Shown in pieces: positions 20,341 through 31,434 of a DNA stretch of 64,000 nucleotides. Source of the DNA: Bdellovibrio bacteriovorus (GTDB taxonomy: Bacteria > Bdellovibrionota > Bdellovibrionia > Bdellovibrionales > Bdellovibrionaceae); contig NZ_LUKE01000001.1 of the NCBI RefSeq assembly GCF_001592735.1, positions 1,337,018 through 1,401,017 of the forward strand, written 5' to 3'. The position numbers and the translations under genes are program-made. Under the pieces are notes generated by a model. It was not told where the DNA came from. It searched no databases and saw only the letters and a list, made by a program, of their open reading frames with translations. Each line of letters begins with the position of its first letter. The stretch's first letter is position 1.

Positions 20341-21771
20341 CTATTTTCCAATACAGAATTCTTTAAACACGCGATCCATGATTTGATCATCAAATCGTTT
20401 ACCCAAAGTTTCATGAATTGCGATCAAAGCCTCTTTAAGCTCCAAAGCAATAAATTCTTCGCCCAAGCCCTGCTTTACTAACGCCTCGGTTCTTCGGGTG
20501 TTCTCAAGTGCTCGCGTCAGGTTTTCAAGATGTCGAGAGTTAGAGATCAACACTGTGTTTTCTAACTGCAAATCGGCAAATTCAGCGACCAATTCTTCAA
20601 GGACTTGAGAGCGGATCTTTTTATCAAGGGCGCTGACAAAGAACACCCTTCTTTTCAGGAAGCCTTCCAGGTCCCCGATTTTTTGTAAAAATTCGCTGTT
20701 ATCAAGGTCTTTAAGTACCGTTTTAGGGCTTAAAACAGATGAAATTCGGTCGATTTTATTAGCTAAAATGTAGGTTCTTTGAGGGTCTAAACCGTTCAGA
20801 ATCTTGATCTCTTCCTGGCTCAGTCCTTTTTCAGAGTCATAAACAAAGAATACGAAATCTGACTCGCCCGTGGCTTCTTTAGATTTTTGAATCCCGATTT
20901 TTTCAACCAAATCAGAAACCGATTCACGCAAACCCGCTGTATCCAAGAAGGTGAACTTAACACCTTTAAAGCTTGTATCCCCGTGAATAACGTCCCTGGT
21001 GGTTCCGGGGATATCTGTCACGATGGCGCGTTCATCTTCTAAAAACACATTTAAAAGGCTGGATTTCCCCACATTAGGAAGACCAGTTAAAACAATGCGG
21101 AAACCGTCTTTCAGAATTCTGCCGACGCGGAAAGTAGCAACTAATTCTTGCAGAGACTTTTCAATGACCGCCAATTTTTGCAAGGTCACCGTTTGATCAA
21201 CCACTCGAATGTCTTCGGTTGAAAAATCAATGCCGGCTTCAGCGTGAGCTAAAATCCAGGTCATATCATTTTCGATGTCTTCTAGTTTTTTAGAAACCGA
21301 ACCTTTAAGCTGACGCAAAGCGAGTTTTGCTGCCTGCTGACTTTGCGCTTCGATAAGTGAAAGCACGCTTTCAGCTTGAACCAGATCCATTTTTCCATTC
21401 ATGAATGCCCGATAAGTGAACTCACCACGATCTGCAGGGCGTGCGCCTAAACCCACCAGTTGAGTTAAAATACTTTGGCAGATGACCGGGCTTCCGTGAC
21501 AAGAAATTTCAATAACTTCTTCACCCGTGAAAGAGCGGCCGTGTTGGAAATAGGCTGCAAGAACCTCATCAATCTCTAAACCTGTTTCGACGTCTTTAAG
21601 AAGACCGAAATAAGATTTATGAGACTCAGGATGTTCAGGCAAAAATGCGCAGATTTTTTTTACGATTGATAAAGTCTTTGGACCGCTAATGCGGATGACT
21701 GAGATTCCACCCACTCCGTGAGGGGTAGAGACCGCACATATTGTGTCGTTATCACGATCTCCACGAAACAT
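20341..21771 (-). CDS. mnmE: tRNA modification GTPase
   Basis: GTPase that works with MnmG in wobble-uridine modification. 476 residues. It has an N-terminal formyl-THF-binding domain (GVGGISVIRISGP, residues about 20-32; GRSFTGEEVIEISCHGSP), the G1 motif GLPNVGKSSLLN (about 230), G3 DTAGLRE, G4 NKID, and the obligatory C-terminal CIGK. Located between jag and mnmG as in many origin regions. Confidence 0.98.
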   Translation of the reverse strand: MFRGDRDNDTICAVSTPHGVGGISVIRISGPKTLSIVKKICAFLPEHPESHKSYFGLLKDVETGLEIDEVLAAYFQHGRSFTGEEVIEISCHGSPVICQSILTQLVGLGARPADRGEFTYRAFMNGKMDLVQAESVLSLIEAQSQQAAKLALRQLKGSVSKKLEDIENDMTWILAHAEAGIDFSTEDIRVVDQTVTLQKLAVIEKSLQELVATFRVGRILKDGFRIVLTGLPNVGKSSLLNVFLEDERAIVTDIPGTTRDVIHGDTSFKGVKFTFLDTAGLRESVSDLVEKIGIQKSKEATGESDFVFFVYDSEKGLSQEEIKILNGLDPQRTYILANKIDRISSVLSPKTVLKDLDNSEFLQKIGDLEGFLKRRVFFVSALDKKIRSQVLEELVAEFADLQLENTVLISNSRHLENLTRALENTRRTEALVKQGLGEEFIALELKEALIAIHETLGKRFDDQIMDRVFKEFCIGK

Positions 21772-21824
21772 TTGGTTACTCCCTTTTAGTGCGGCTAGCG
21801 ATATGCACCGCTAGCCTTTAAACA

Positions 21825-22391
21825 CTAATCGTTACCCGCGTGAGCGTCTTCGGCCCCATTGCCTTGTGCTTGCCCACCCTTAGCTGGGTAGATTTTGATT
21901 TTTTTGTACAGACCATCACCCAAAGAGCGGCTTTTAACACGTGGGTCTTTGGCTAAGTATTGGTGAACAACTTTACGATCTTTTGGAGGAAGGGCGCGGT
22001 AATAAACGGATTTACCTTGCTCAATACAGATCGCTTTTAGGTTTTCTGCACGCTCAATTAAAGCATTTGCAGATTCATCACGGTAACCACCACAGTCCAC
22101 GGTGATGTTCGTTTTATCTTCAGGGAAGTTGTGTTGAACAACGCGTTTAAGGAACAGTTGAAATGCATCCAACATTTGTCCTTTTTTATCTTTCAAGATG
22201 TCTTCATCAGCGCCGTTAAATTCAACTGCCAAAGTTGAGCCACCGTCTTCTTCTTTTTCGGTGTTCAACTCAAAGGTCAATTCAAACTGTGCTTTTTCAA
22301 TGATTCCCTCTAAGGTTTTTTGAACAAGTGCTTCAACTTCACTGTTGGCACCCTTGCTTTTCCCCCCGAAAAGCTTACTAAAGAAACCCAT
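21825..22391 (-). CDS. jag: Jag/KhpB-type RNA-binding protein
   Basis: RNA-binding protein of the SpoIIIJ-associated (Jag/KhpB) family, 188 residues. The short N-terminal Jag-like segment (MGFFSKLFGGKSKG, then EALVQKTLEGIIEKA) precedes a KH-like domain (about 40-100) and a C-terminal R3H domain with YYRALPPKDRKVVHQYLAKDPRVKSRSLGDG (about 130-165). It lies directly after yidC, its usual neighbour, and ends in an acidic tail. Family membership is solid; targets are unknown. Confidence 0.92.
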   Translation of the reverse strand: MGFFSKLFGGKSKGANSEVEALVQKTLEGIIEKAQFELTFELNTEKEEDGGSTLAVEFNGADEDILKDKKGQMLDAFQLFLKRVVQHNFPEDKTNITVDCGGYRDESANALIERAENLKAICIEQGKSVYYRALPPKDRKVVHQYLAKDPRVKSRSLGDGLYKKIKIYPAKGGQAQGNGAEDAHAGND

Positions 22392-22440
22392 TTTACCTCC
22401 TAGTTATAAATCAAATTTAATCCACTATCGCTAAAGCTCC

Positions 22441-22504
22441 AGCGGACAAGTCCAAATCGCCCAGAACTTGGTGGGCTTGCCAGCCGAAGCCTCGGCGTAG
22501 GCGT
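22441..22504. repeat. GC-rich imperfect palindromic spacer element
   Basis: The spacer between yidC and jag contains nested complementary words. GCCGA/TCGGC pair across AGCC, and related GTAGGCG and GCGGAC words flank them. The look is that of dispersed intergenic palindromic repeats. Only one copy was noticed in this window, so repeat status is unproven; it may simply be an mRNA hairpin between the two genes. Confidence 0.3.
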
Positions 22505-22505
22505 A

Positions 22506-24149
22506 TTATTTTTTCGCGACGTTGATAACCGCAGCTGAAGCCGGTGTCCTATCGCGCATCATGATATACTGTTGAATGATCCCGAAGAGCGTGCTTACAA
22601 CCATGTAAAGTGTAAGGCCCGCAGGTAACTGCAACATAAATAACGAGAATACCACCGGCAAGAACAGCATAATCTTAGCTTGAGTAGGATCCATTGTTGT
22701 CGGCGTGATCTTTTGTTGAACAAACATGAAAACTGCCATCAATACTGGCAAAACATAGAATGGATCATGAGCACTTAAGTCATGGATCCACAACACAAAA
22801 GGTGAACTGTAAAGTTCAATGCTTGACCCGATAACGCGATAAAGAGCGAAGAAAACGGGAATCTGCAGCAACATCGGTAAGCAACCACCAATGGGGTTCG
22901 CGCCGTTTTGTTTCATCACCGCCATCATTTCAGTGTTTAAACGCATTGGATCGTCTTTATATTTTTCACGCAAATTAGCGATGATCGGCTGAACCTTTTG
23001 CATCGCTTTCATTGATTTGAAAGACATGATGTTAAAAGGAAGTACGCACAACCGAACTAAAAGGGTCAGAATGATGATCGCAAAGCCCCAGTTTCCAACA
23101 ACAGCGTGAGAAGCTTTCATCACGTAAAGAAGTGGTTTAGCGATAAAGCTAAAGAAACCAAAATCAATAATATCCGCCATCGCGGGATCCACAGCATTTA
23201 GCGCATCAATTGATTTAGGGCCTGCATAAAAGATCTCGTTGAACTTCATTTCAGGAGTCAGATTAACTGGTTTATAAGTTAATTCTGCAAGGCCTGAATG
23301 ATTAACCACGGATGAAGTAACTTTTACTTCCGGCAAGATTTCAGATTTATCCAAGATCGCCGCTGCAAAGTATTGTGAGCTTACCGACAACACACTTGCT
23401 GTTGAAAGACTCTTATTTACGTCTTCTTTAGCATTATTAAAGTTGATGGTTTCATGCTTTCCGCCATTATGAACAACGAAGAAATCTTGGTGTTCGTAAG
23501 AAGGAAAAAAGAATGAAGAAGACCCTTTAGCGTGAACTGCTTCCGGAATTAAAAGAGTAAAACCCTTTTTAAATTCGTCACCTGGGTTTTCCACCGTAAT
23601 GGTGTTAGTGAAAGAAGAGTTTTCCGTATTGAATTTAAGTTCGCGGGTGATCGTTGTTGATCCAACTTGCGCTTTACCAAGATAATGACCCGGAGATTGT
23701 TCAGTGATGTTAAAGTTTAAAGCCTTATCATCCCCCGCCCAACGCATTTCAAAAAGAGCCGTGTTTTCCGAAACCCCAAGGCGAATATTATTTTTTTCTT
23801 TATCTTGATAGTTGTTGATTGTGTAGTTTTTTAGGCCCATCCCATGACTAGTCAGTGCGAAAGAAACTTTGTCGTTAGAAAATTGGAATGTTTGTTCTGT
23901 GTTTTGGGTGACTACTTCGGATTTGCCATCGACAGGCTTAGTCACTTTTCCTTCAGCAAGTTCTGCTGATGAAGAGCCTGGTGTTGGTGAGGTCGCGACT
24001 TGCGATTGTGCCGGGGTATTTTTGCCGTAGTCAGGATATTTTTTTTGTAGGTACGTATTCCACCCGAAATAGACAATCGCAACTGCGGCAACGGCGATAA
24101 GTGTTTTCGGCTCTAAAAAAGAAGGATTTTTGTCATTCTTTTGTTGCAT
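22506..24149 (-). CDS. yidC: Membrane protein insertase
   Basis: Inserts and folds inner-membrane proteins, including Fo subunits a and c, alone or with SecYEG. 547 residues, the Gram-negative long form. One N-terminal helix (TLIAVAAVAIVYFGWNTYL) is followed by a large periplasmic domain (about 60-330) and five C-terminal helices with FNIMSFKSMKAMQKVQPIIANLREKYKDD and GGCLPMLLQIPVFFALYRV. AAGGAGG lies eight bases before the ATG. The gene overlaps yidD by 17 bases. Confidence 0.98.
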   Translation of the reverse strand: MQQKNDKNPSFLEPKTLIAVAAVAIVYFGWNTYLQKKYPDYGKNTPAQSQVATSPTPGSSSAELAEGKVTKPVDGKSEVVTQNTEQTFQFSNDKVSFALTSHGMGLKNYTINNYQDKEKNNIRLGVSENTALFEMRWAGDDKALNFNITEQSPGHYLGKAQVGSTTITRELKFNTENSSFTNTITVENPGDEFKKGFTLLIPEAVHAKGSSSFFFPSYEHQDFFVVHNGGKHETINFNNAKEDVNKSLSTASVLSVSSQYFAAAILDKSEILPEVKVTSSVVNHSGLAELTYKPVNLTPEMKFNEIFYAGPKSIDALNAVDPAMADIIDFGFFSFIAKPLLYVMKASHAVVGNWGFAIIILTLLVRLCVLPFNIMSFKSMKAMQKVQPIIANLREKYKDDPMRLNTEMMAVMKQNGANPIGGCLPMLLQIPVFFALYRVIGSSIELYSSPFVLWIHDLSAHDPFYVLPVLMAVFMFVQQKITPTTMDPTQAKIMLFLPVVFSLFMLQLPAGLTLYMVVSTLFGIIQQYIMMRDRTPASAAVINVAKK

Positions 24150-24402
24150 CGTTCATTCCTCCTTGAGGGGGTACGGGGTCGTATCCATAAGGACCACCCG
24201 GACGACATTTACAAACTCTTTTTGTGATTAACCACAAAGCTTTATGTGCATGATGAGTGTTAATTGCTTCCACAGCATAAGCAGAACAACTTGGTTCGAA
24301 GCGACAAGAACCACCAAGATGTGTGGTTCCGATAGTGCGATACGCACTTATAAGAACTAACAAAAGCCCTCTAAAGATGTTTTCGAAGGCTTTCCAAACC
24401 AC
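24133..24402 (-). CDS. yidD: Membrane protein insertion efficiency factor
   Basis: Small factor (89 residues with this start) of the YidD family, which aids membrane insertion next to YidC. The motifs GGSCRFEPSCSAYAVEAI and CKCRPGGPYGYDPVP contain the family cysteines and the RxxPSCSxY core. A GTG start at 24402 with AAGGGG seven bases upstream gives the normal family length; an open frame upstream would add 36 non-conserved residues that only reflect rnpA read in another frame. It overlaps the end of rnpA by 32 bases. Confidence 0.92.
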   Translation of the reverse strand: MVWKAFENIFRGLLLVLISAYRTIGTTHLGGSCRFEPSCSAYAVEAINTHHAHKALWLITKRVCKCRPGGPYGYDPVPPQGGMNDATKE

Positions 24403-24730
24403 GATCCATCCCCTTAACAAATTCTTCGTAACGAAGACCTTTGTAGAAGTTCTGGTCCATAGGTTTAAAAATAATGTTAATGTCGGCTTCAATAGTTTTC
24501 CCTGCCACAAGAAAAGCCCTGAAATACTCTCGACACCAACGTTTTAATTTGTTGCGAACAACAGCGGGACCGACTTTGCGGCTTGCTGTAACTCCGAAAC
24601 GCAACTGACCCTCGCTGTTCTTCTTATAATTAAGAAGCAACCATTGCGTGGGCCAATATCTTTTTCCCGTTTGTTTTAAAGAGAGAAATTCAGAACTTCG
24701 CTTTATTATTTGCGGAGAACTATTTTCCAC
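24371..24730 (-). CDS. rnpA: Ribonuclease P protein component
   Basis: Protein subunit of RNase P, which trims tRNA 5' leaders. 119 residues. The RNA-binding signature [28 protein letters not shown] (about 42-69) is clear. The only reasonable start is GTG at 24730, inside the last codons of rpmH (11-base overlap), without a visible Shine-Dalgarno sequence, so translation is probably coupled to rpmH. The 3' end overlaps yidD by 32 bases. Confidence 0.95.
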   Translation of the reverse strand: MENSSPQIIKRSSEFLSLKQTGKRYWPTQWLLLNYKKNSEGQLRFGVTASRKVGPAVVRNKLKRWCREYFRAFLVAGKTIEADINIIFKPMDQNFYKGLRYEEFVKGMDRGLESLRKHL

Positions 24731-24869
24731 CAGTAGAAACTGTCAGACGCTTTCTACCTTTAGCGCGACGACGATTTAGAACTTCTTGACCCGCTTTAGT
24801 AGCCATACGAGCACGGAAACCGTGAGTAGTTTTACGACGTTTATTAGAAGGTTGGTATGTACGTTTCAT
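24720..24869 (-). CDS. rpmH: 50S ribosomal protein L34
   Basis: 49-residue ribosomal protein starting [22 protein letters not shown], almost identical to the universal L34 pattern. The ATG at 24869 is used because L34 always begins at this MKRT. An in-frame extension of 15 residues upstream is not conserved. It is divergent from dnaA across an AT-rich spacer, the classical arrangement at bacterial origins. Confidence 0.98.
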   Translation of the reverse strand: MKRTYQPSNKRRKTTHGFRARMATKAGQEVLNRRRAKGRKRLTVSTGGK

Positions 24870-25058
24870 GATATTCTCCCCGAAACAAAAAATTACGACG
24901 CTATATGACGTCAATTACATCTATATATGTATTCCACCGAGCTGTATTAAACTAGATACGTGGGGCACTAATAAAGCACGTTGCGGCACGAAGGTCAACT
25001 GTTGAAAACTTCAGCTCCCCTTGTTAAGACCGCTCCAGGTTTTGAGGGGATGGTCTTT

Positions 25059-26474
25059 GTGGAGTTGAACTCGTCGTTTTGGACATTGATTAAATCGAAA
25101 ATGAAGAGCCGGAACGATAACAATAAGTTATTGGATACCTGGCTTGATCCTATTGAGTATGTGAATACCAGTGGCAGCACGGAACGTCCCAAATTGATAC
25201 TTGGGGTCCCCAATGCCCTTCACCAATATTTTGTTATTGAGAACCTCCAAGATAAGATTTATTTAGAAATTTCAGATACTTATGGAAGACCCTTTGAGGT
25301 CGAGTTTAGTATTACGGGAAGCAAAGTAAATACTCATATTGATAGCTCTGTCGCCCAGGAAGAGGCTGTGGGGGGAACTGAAATCCTTCAGGCTCAATTA
25401 GCACGTACTCAGAATATCCAGATTACTCAACCTAAGTCGGGCCCCGACACGCTCAACCAAGAGCTGACGTTTGGAACCTTCGTCGTAGGTAAAAATTCCG
25501 AATTTGCCCATGCGGCCTCTTATAATGTAGCCCGCAATCCTGGCGCTGATGATTATAATCCTCTCTATATATATGGACCCGTAGGAATGGGTAAAACCCA
25601 TCTTTTACATGCCGCTGGGAACTATATTCGCGAGCAATATCAGCATCTTAGAATCACCTACATTTCGGCCGAGCGCTTTATGAATGAGTGTATTTCGGCG
25701 ATCCGACGCCATGAAATGGATAAATTCCGTCAGAAATACCGCGAAAATTCAGACATCTTATTGGTGGATGACGTGCAGTTTATCGCCCGTGGTGAAGCTG
25801 TTCAGGAAGAATTTTTCCATACTATCAACAGCTTTATCGACAGTCGTAAGCAAGTTATCTTAGCCAGCGACCGTATGCCGAAAGATATCCACGGACTCGA
25901 AGATCGTTCGCGCACTCGTTTAGAACGTGGATTGATTGCCGATATCACGATGCCGGATTTAGAAACCCGTATCGCGATTTTAAGATATAAAGCTGAAAAA
26001 TTTAATGTCCGTATGCCCGAAGATGTCGTGAACTATATCGGACGCATCTCTAAACGTTCTATCAGAGAGCTCGAAGGCAATTTGAAGAAAGTGAAGATGT
26101 TCTCTGAACTTCAAGGCTTGCCAATCGATGCAGAGCTTGTGAAGCGCATTCTTTCGCATCATGAAACTCAAAGCACAATTTCAGTTGAGGAGATTCAAAA
26201 GCTTGTCGCGGACCATTATAAAGTGCGCGTTCCGGACTTAAAATCATCAACTCGTGCCAAACCCATTGTCGTTCCACGTCAAATTGCGATGTATCTGATT
26301 AAAAAGTTTTTGGACAAATCCTTGGTGGATATCGGTAAAGCTTTTGGCGGAAAAGATCACACCACCGTGATGAACGCGCTGGATCGAGTTAAGAATCTAC
26401 AATCTGCTGACCAAGATATTTCAAAAGATATCGAGGATTTAGAGCAGAGGATCCACAATATCACAGGGGTGTGA
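25059..26474 (+). CDS. dnaA: Chromosomal replication initiator DnaA
   Basis: AAA+ initiator that binds DnaA boxes and opens oriC. The GTG at 25059 is preferred: GAGGGG lies nine bases upstream and the protein then begins MELNSSFWTLIKSKM, which aligns with the start of domain I; an ATG nine bases earlier is too close to the Shine-Dalgarno sequence. Walker A is GPVGMGKTH, Walker B LLVDDVQF, sensor motifs follow, and the C-terminal helix-turn-helix contains GGKDHTTVMNALDRV. Domain II is short. Start uncertainty is three codons in practice. Confidence 0.97.
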   Translation: MELNSSFWTLIKSKMKSRNDNNKLLDTWLDPIEYVNTSGSTERPKLILGVPNALHQYFVIENLQDKIYLEISDTYGRPFEVEFSITGSKVNTHIDSSVAQEEAVGGTEILQAQLARTQNIQITQPKSGPDTLNQELTFGTFVVGKNSEFAHAASYNVARNPGADDYNPLYIYGPVGMGKTHLLHAAGNYIREQYQHLRITYISAERFMNECISAIRRHEMDKFRQKYRENSDILLVDDVQFIARGEAVQEEFFHTINSFIDSRKQVILASDRMPKDIHGLEDRSRTRLERGLIADITMPDLETRIAILRYKAEKFNVRMPEDVVNYIGRISKRSIRELEGNLKKVKMFSELQGLPIDAELVKRILSHHETQSTISVEEIQKLVADHYKVRVPDLKSSTRAKPIVVPRQIAMYLIKKFLDKSLVDIGKAFGGKDHTTVMNALDRVKNLQSADQDISKDIEDLEQRIHNITGV

Positions 26475-26575
26475 ATGTGGAGTGTGGAAAGAGTTGTGGA
26501 AGAGTTTCTGGGAAAAATTGTGGATTGAAGTTACCCCCAAAAACAGCTTTCTTCCCTCGAGTTTGTACAGAGCCC

Positions 26576-26584
26576 TTATCCACA
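26576..26584 (+). promoter_or_regulatory. Perfect DnaA box
   Basis: TTATCCACA, identical to the bacterial consensus, about 55 bases upstream of the CTA trio array. Confidence 0.9.
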
Positions 26585-26638
26585 GGCGTTTTTTAGTGTT
26601 TACAGGTATTTAAGACATTTGTTAGGTTTTCCACGCCC

Positions 26639-26653
26639 CTACTACTACTACTA
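26639..26653 (+). repeat. DnaA-trio array (CTA)x5
   Basis: Five uninterrupted CTA triplets begin four bases after the TTTTCCACG box and run straight into TATATATA-type DNA. In the DnaA-trio model the complementary strand (3'-GAT repeated) is bound by the DnaA filament during melting. The perfect triplet regularity is higher than in most described origins. Confidence 0.8.
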
Positions 26654-26710
26654 GTATTTATATATATAAGTAATAGTTAATAAGAGAGGGTCATCAAAGA
26701 GGGTTCAGAT

Positions 26711-27817
26711 ATGAAACTTGAAATTGATAAAAGAGATCTATTAGGCCTGATCGGAAAGACTCAAAACATCGTTGAGAAACGAAATACAATGCCGATTTTG
26801 GTGAATGTGCTTTTAGAAGCTGACCAAAACTCATTGAAAGTTTTTGCCACAGATCTTGAGGTAAGTTTAACCGACCAAATTAAAGTTCAAGTTCATCAAG
26901 CAGGTAAAGTTGCCGTGAGTGCAAAAAGTTTGTTTGAGATCGCCAAAGAACTTTCTGAAGGTCCAATCACTTTAATCAAAAAAGAAAATAATTGGTTGGA
27001 AATCAAGCAAGGCAAATACACTTCAAAAATTGTTGGTATTTCGGCTGAAGAGTATCCCATCTTCCCTACTTACAATTCTCAAAGCTTCATGACAATCAAT
27101 GCGCAAACATTGAAAGAGATGATTGATAAAACAATCTACTCTGTCTCCAACGATGAAACTCGTTACCATCTTAACGGCGTTTTTTTTGAATTAAGTCCAA
27201 GCACTGGTTTTAAAATGGTTGCCACTGATGGTCACCGTATGAGCTTGGTGAATAAACCTGTCAGCGAAGTAAAAGTAAATGCCACTCAAGGTGTTATCAT
27301 TCCTCGTAAAGGTCTTCATGAAATTAAAAAGATTTTGGAAGGCATTGAAGGAAATGTGGAGATCGCTATCGAAGGTTCACAATTCGTATTGAAACATTCA
27401 TCCACAATTTTGATGATTCGTTTGATCGAAGGAAAGTACCCGAATTATCAACAGTTTATTCCACAGAAACTTCCGCAAAAAGTGATGATCAACCGTGATG
27501 CGTTCCTAACATCACTAAAACGTGTATCACTTTTGGCAAATACGAAATCTAAAGCGGTTCTTTTGAATCTTTCAAATGGCCGTATGGAGATTTCTTCGAA
27601 CAATCCTGAATTGGGTGACGCGAAAGAAGAAATCGAAGTTGATTATTCAGGTGGAGAAATCAAAATTGGTTTCAACGCGAAATACATCACGGATATTTTA
27701 ACTAGCATGCAACATGATAAAATTGATTTTGAATTGAACGATCATCTTTCCCCAGGATTGATGAGACCTCACAACGACCAGTCTTACACTTGCGTTGTGA
27801 TGCCTATGAGAATCTAA
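26711..27817 (+). CDS. dnaN: DNA polymerase III beta sliding clamp
   Basis: Ring-shaped processivity factor. 368 residues, the family norm, with three clamp folds. It begins MKLEIDKRDLLGLIGKTQNIVEKRNTMPILVNVLLEA and ends MRPHNDQSYTCVVMPMRI, the typical C-terminus with VxPMR. The stop overlaps the recF ATG by one base (TAATG). Confidence 0.98.
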   Translation: MKLEIDKRDLLGLIGKTQNIVEKRNTMPILVNVLLEADQNSLKVFATDLEVSLTDQIKVQVHQAGKVAVSAKSLFEIAKELSEGPITLIKKENNWLEIKQGKYTSKIVGISAEEYPIFPTYNSQSFMTINAQTLKEMIDKTIYSVSNDETRYHLNGVFFELSPSTGFKMVATDGHRMSLVNKPVSEVKVNATQGVIIPRKGLHEIKKILEGIEGNVEIAIEGSQFVLKHSSTILMIRLIEGKYPNYQQFIPQKLPQKVMINRDAFLTSLKRVSLLANTKSKAVLLNLSNGRMEISSNNPELGDAKEEIEVDYSGGEIKIGFNAKYITDILTSMQHDKIDFELNDHLSPGLMRPHNDQSYTCVVMPMRI

Positions 27818-28944
27818 TGATCTTTGAAAAACTACGTCTGGTTAATTTTCGTAATTATCGAGACGTTGTCGTGTCTTTCTCTCCTCGAGTGAATGTATTT
27901 CTTGGAGAGAATGGGCAAGGTAAAACAAATCTCCTTGAAGCCATGTATCTTATCTCTCAAGGAGATTCTTTTCGTTACGGTGACAACACCACTCTTATAA
28001 ATTCGAATAATCAAGAAGCATTAATTCAAGCCTTGATTACTCAAAATGATCTTCACTACAAACTTAAGATGGGCTTAGGACGTTCGCGAAAAGTTCTAAC
28101 CTTGAACGACAAGAAAGTTTCTTCGGCCGATGTTCGCAAACTTTTTGCTAGTGTGGTGTTTTCTCCGGAAAGTCTTTCTTCGATCAAAGAAGGTGCGGAT
28201 CATCGACGTGAACTTGTGGATGAACTTCTAGTGACCTATGAGCGTCGTAATGCTGACTTAATCTCGGATTATAGAAAAGCACTGAAAACTCGAAATAAGA
28301 TCCTTAAAAACCATTTAGATGGGGGGCAGCCCCTCAGCCTTACCCGAGACCTTCTTGAAAGCCTAGAGCCTCAATTTGTGCGTTTAGGTGCGGAACTGGC
28401 CTACGCCCGGATCACTGCATTGAAAGGCCTTTCCAAAGAATTTAATAATGCCATGCAATACATTTCAGGGCAAAGCGCTGTGGATATCTCAGTGGAATAT
28501 GTGATTTCCGACCAAAATGCGCTGAATTTTTCATTGGAAGAAGTGACTTTCGCTTTGAAAAAACGCCTTCAAGAATTGCATGATGCGGAGCTCTCAAGTG
28601 GCACCAGTTTGGTGGGTCCGCACAAGCACGATATCGTCTTCCTATATGGTCAAAAAGACTCGAGATTTTACTGTAGCCAAGGGCAGCAAAGAGCGATCAT
28701 ATTATCTTTCAAAATGGCCCAAATTGTGTATCATAGGAAGGCTCACGGAACCTATCCTGTTCTGATGCTAGATGATGTTTTATCCGAGCTCGATAAAAAC
28801 AAAAGAAATGCGCTGATTACGTTTCTTCACGAAATCAATACGCAGATTTTTGTTACGACCACGGATTTTACATTACCTGAAGCATTCAGTCTTGATCAGT
28901 TATCTGTGTTGCACATCAAGGAGGGCACAGTCCTCCCTGGTTAG
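27817..28944 (+). CDS. recF: DNA replication and repair protein RecF
   Basis: SMC-like ATPase of the RecFOR pathway, which loads RecA at gaps. 375 residues from the ATG that overlaps the dnaN stop. It starts MIFEKLRLVNFRNYRDV, has Walker A GENGQGKTN (about 31-39), the signature-like SQGQQRAIILSFKMAQ, and Walker B VLMLDDVLSELD (about 318). Followed by gyrB after 25 bases. Confidence 0.96.
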   Translation: MIFEKLRLVNFRNYRDVVVSFSPRVNVFLGENGQGKTNLLEAMYLISQGDSFRYGDNTTLINSNNQEALIQALITQNDLHYKLKMGLGRSRKVLTLNDKKVSSADVRKLFASVVFSPESLSSIKEGADHRRELVDELLVTYERRNADLISDYRKALKTRNKILKNHLDGGQPLSLTRDLLESLEPQFVRLGAELAYARITALKGLSKEFNNAMQYISGQSAVDISVEYVISDQNALNFSLEEVTFALKKRLQELHDAELSSGTSLVGPHKHDIVFLYGQKDSRFYCSQGQQRAIILSFKMAQIVYHRKAHGTYPVLMLDDVLSELDKNKRNALITFLHEINTQIFVTTTDFTLPEAFSLDQLSVLHIKEGTVLPG

Positions 28945-28960
28945 TTCAAATTGCTAGTGA

Positions 28961-31408
<2,448 letters not shown>

Positions 31409-31434
31409 TTTTAGTTTTTTAAGTTGGTGATTGA

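Larger units (their letters stand above)
26475..26710. other. Probable chromosomal origin (oriC) in the dnaA-dnaN spacer
   Basis: The 236-bp spacer holds four minus-oriented TGTGGA-type DnaA boxes (26476, 26483, 26495, 26519), one perfect box TTATCCACA at 26576-26584, and one weaker box TTTTCCACG at 26627-26635. These are followed by GC-rich CGCCCC, five CTA trios (26639-26653), and the AT-rich tract 26654-26685. This order (box, GC clamp, DnaA-trio, AT-rich) matches the basal origin unwinding system described in Bacillus subtilis and proposed to be broad. Origin function is inferred from layout. Confidence 0.85.

Noticed and set aside
24403-24510. Longer yidD starting upstream.
   Set aside because: The extra residues are only rnpA read in another frame; the GTG at 24402 gives the family length.
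26639-26670. CTA and TA repeats as a CRISPR or microsatellite locus.
   Set aside because: Unit of three bases, one short array, exactly where a DnaA-trio belongs.
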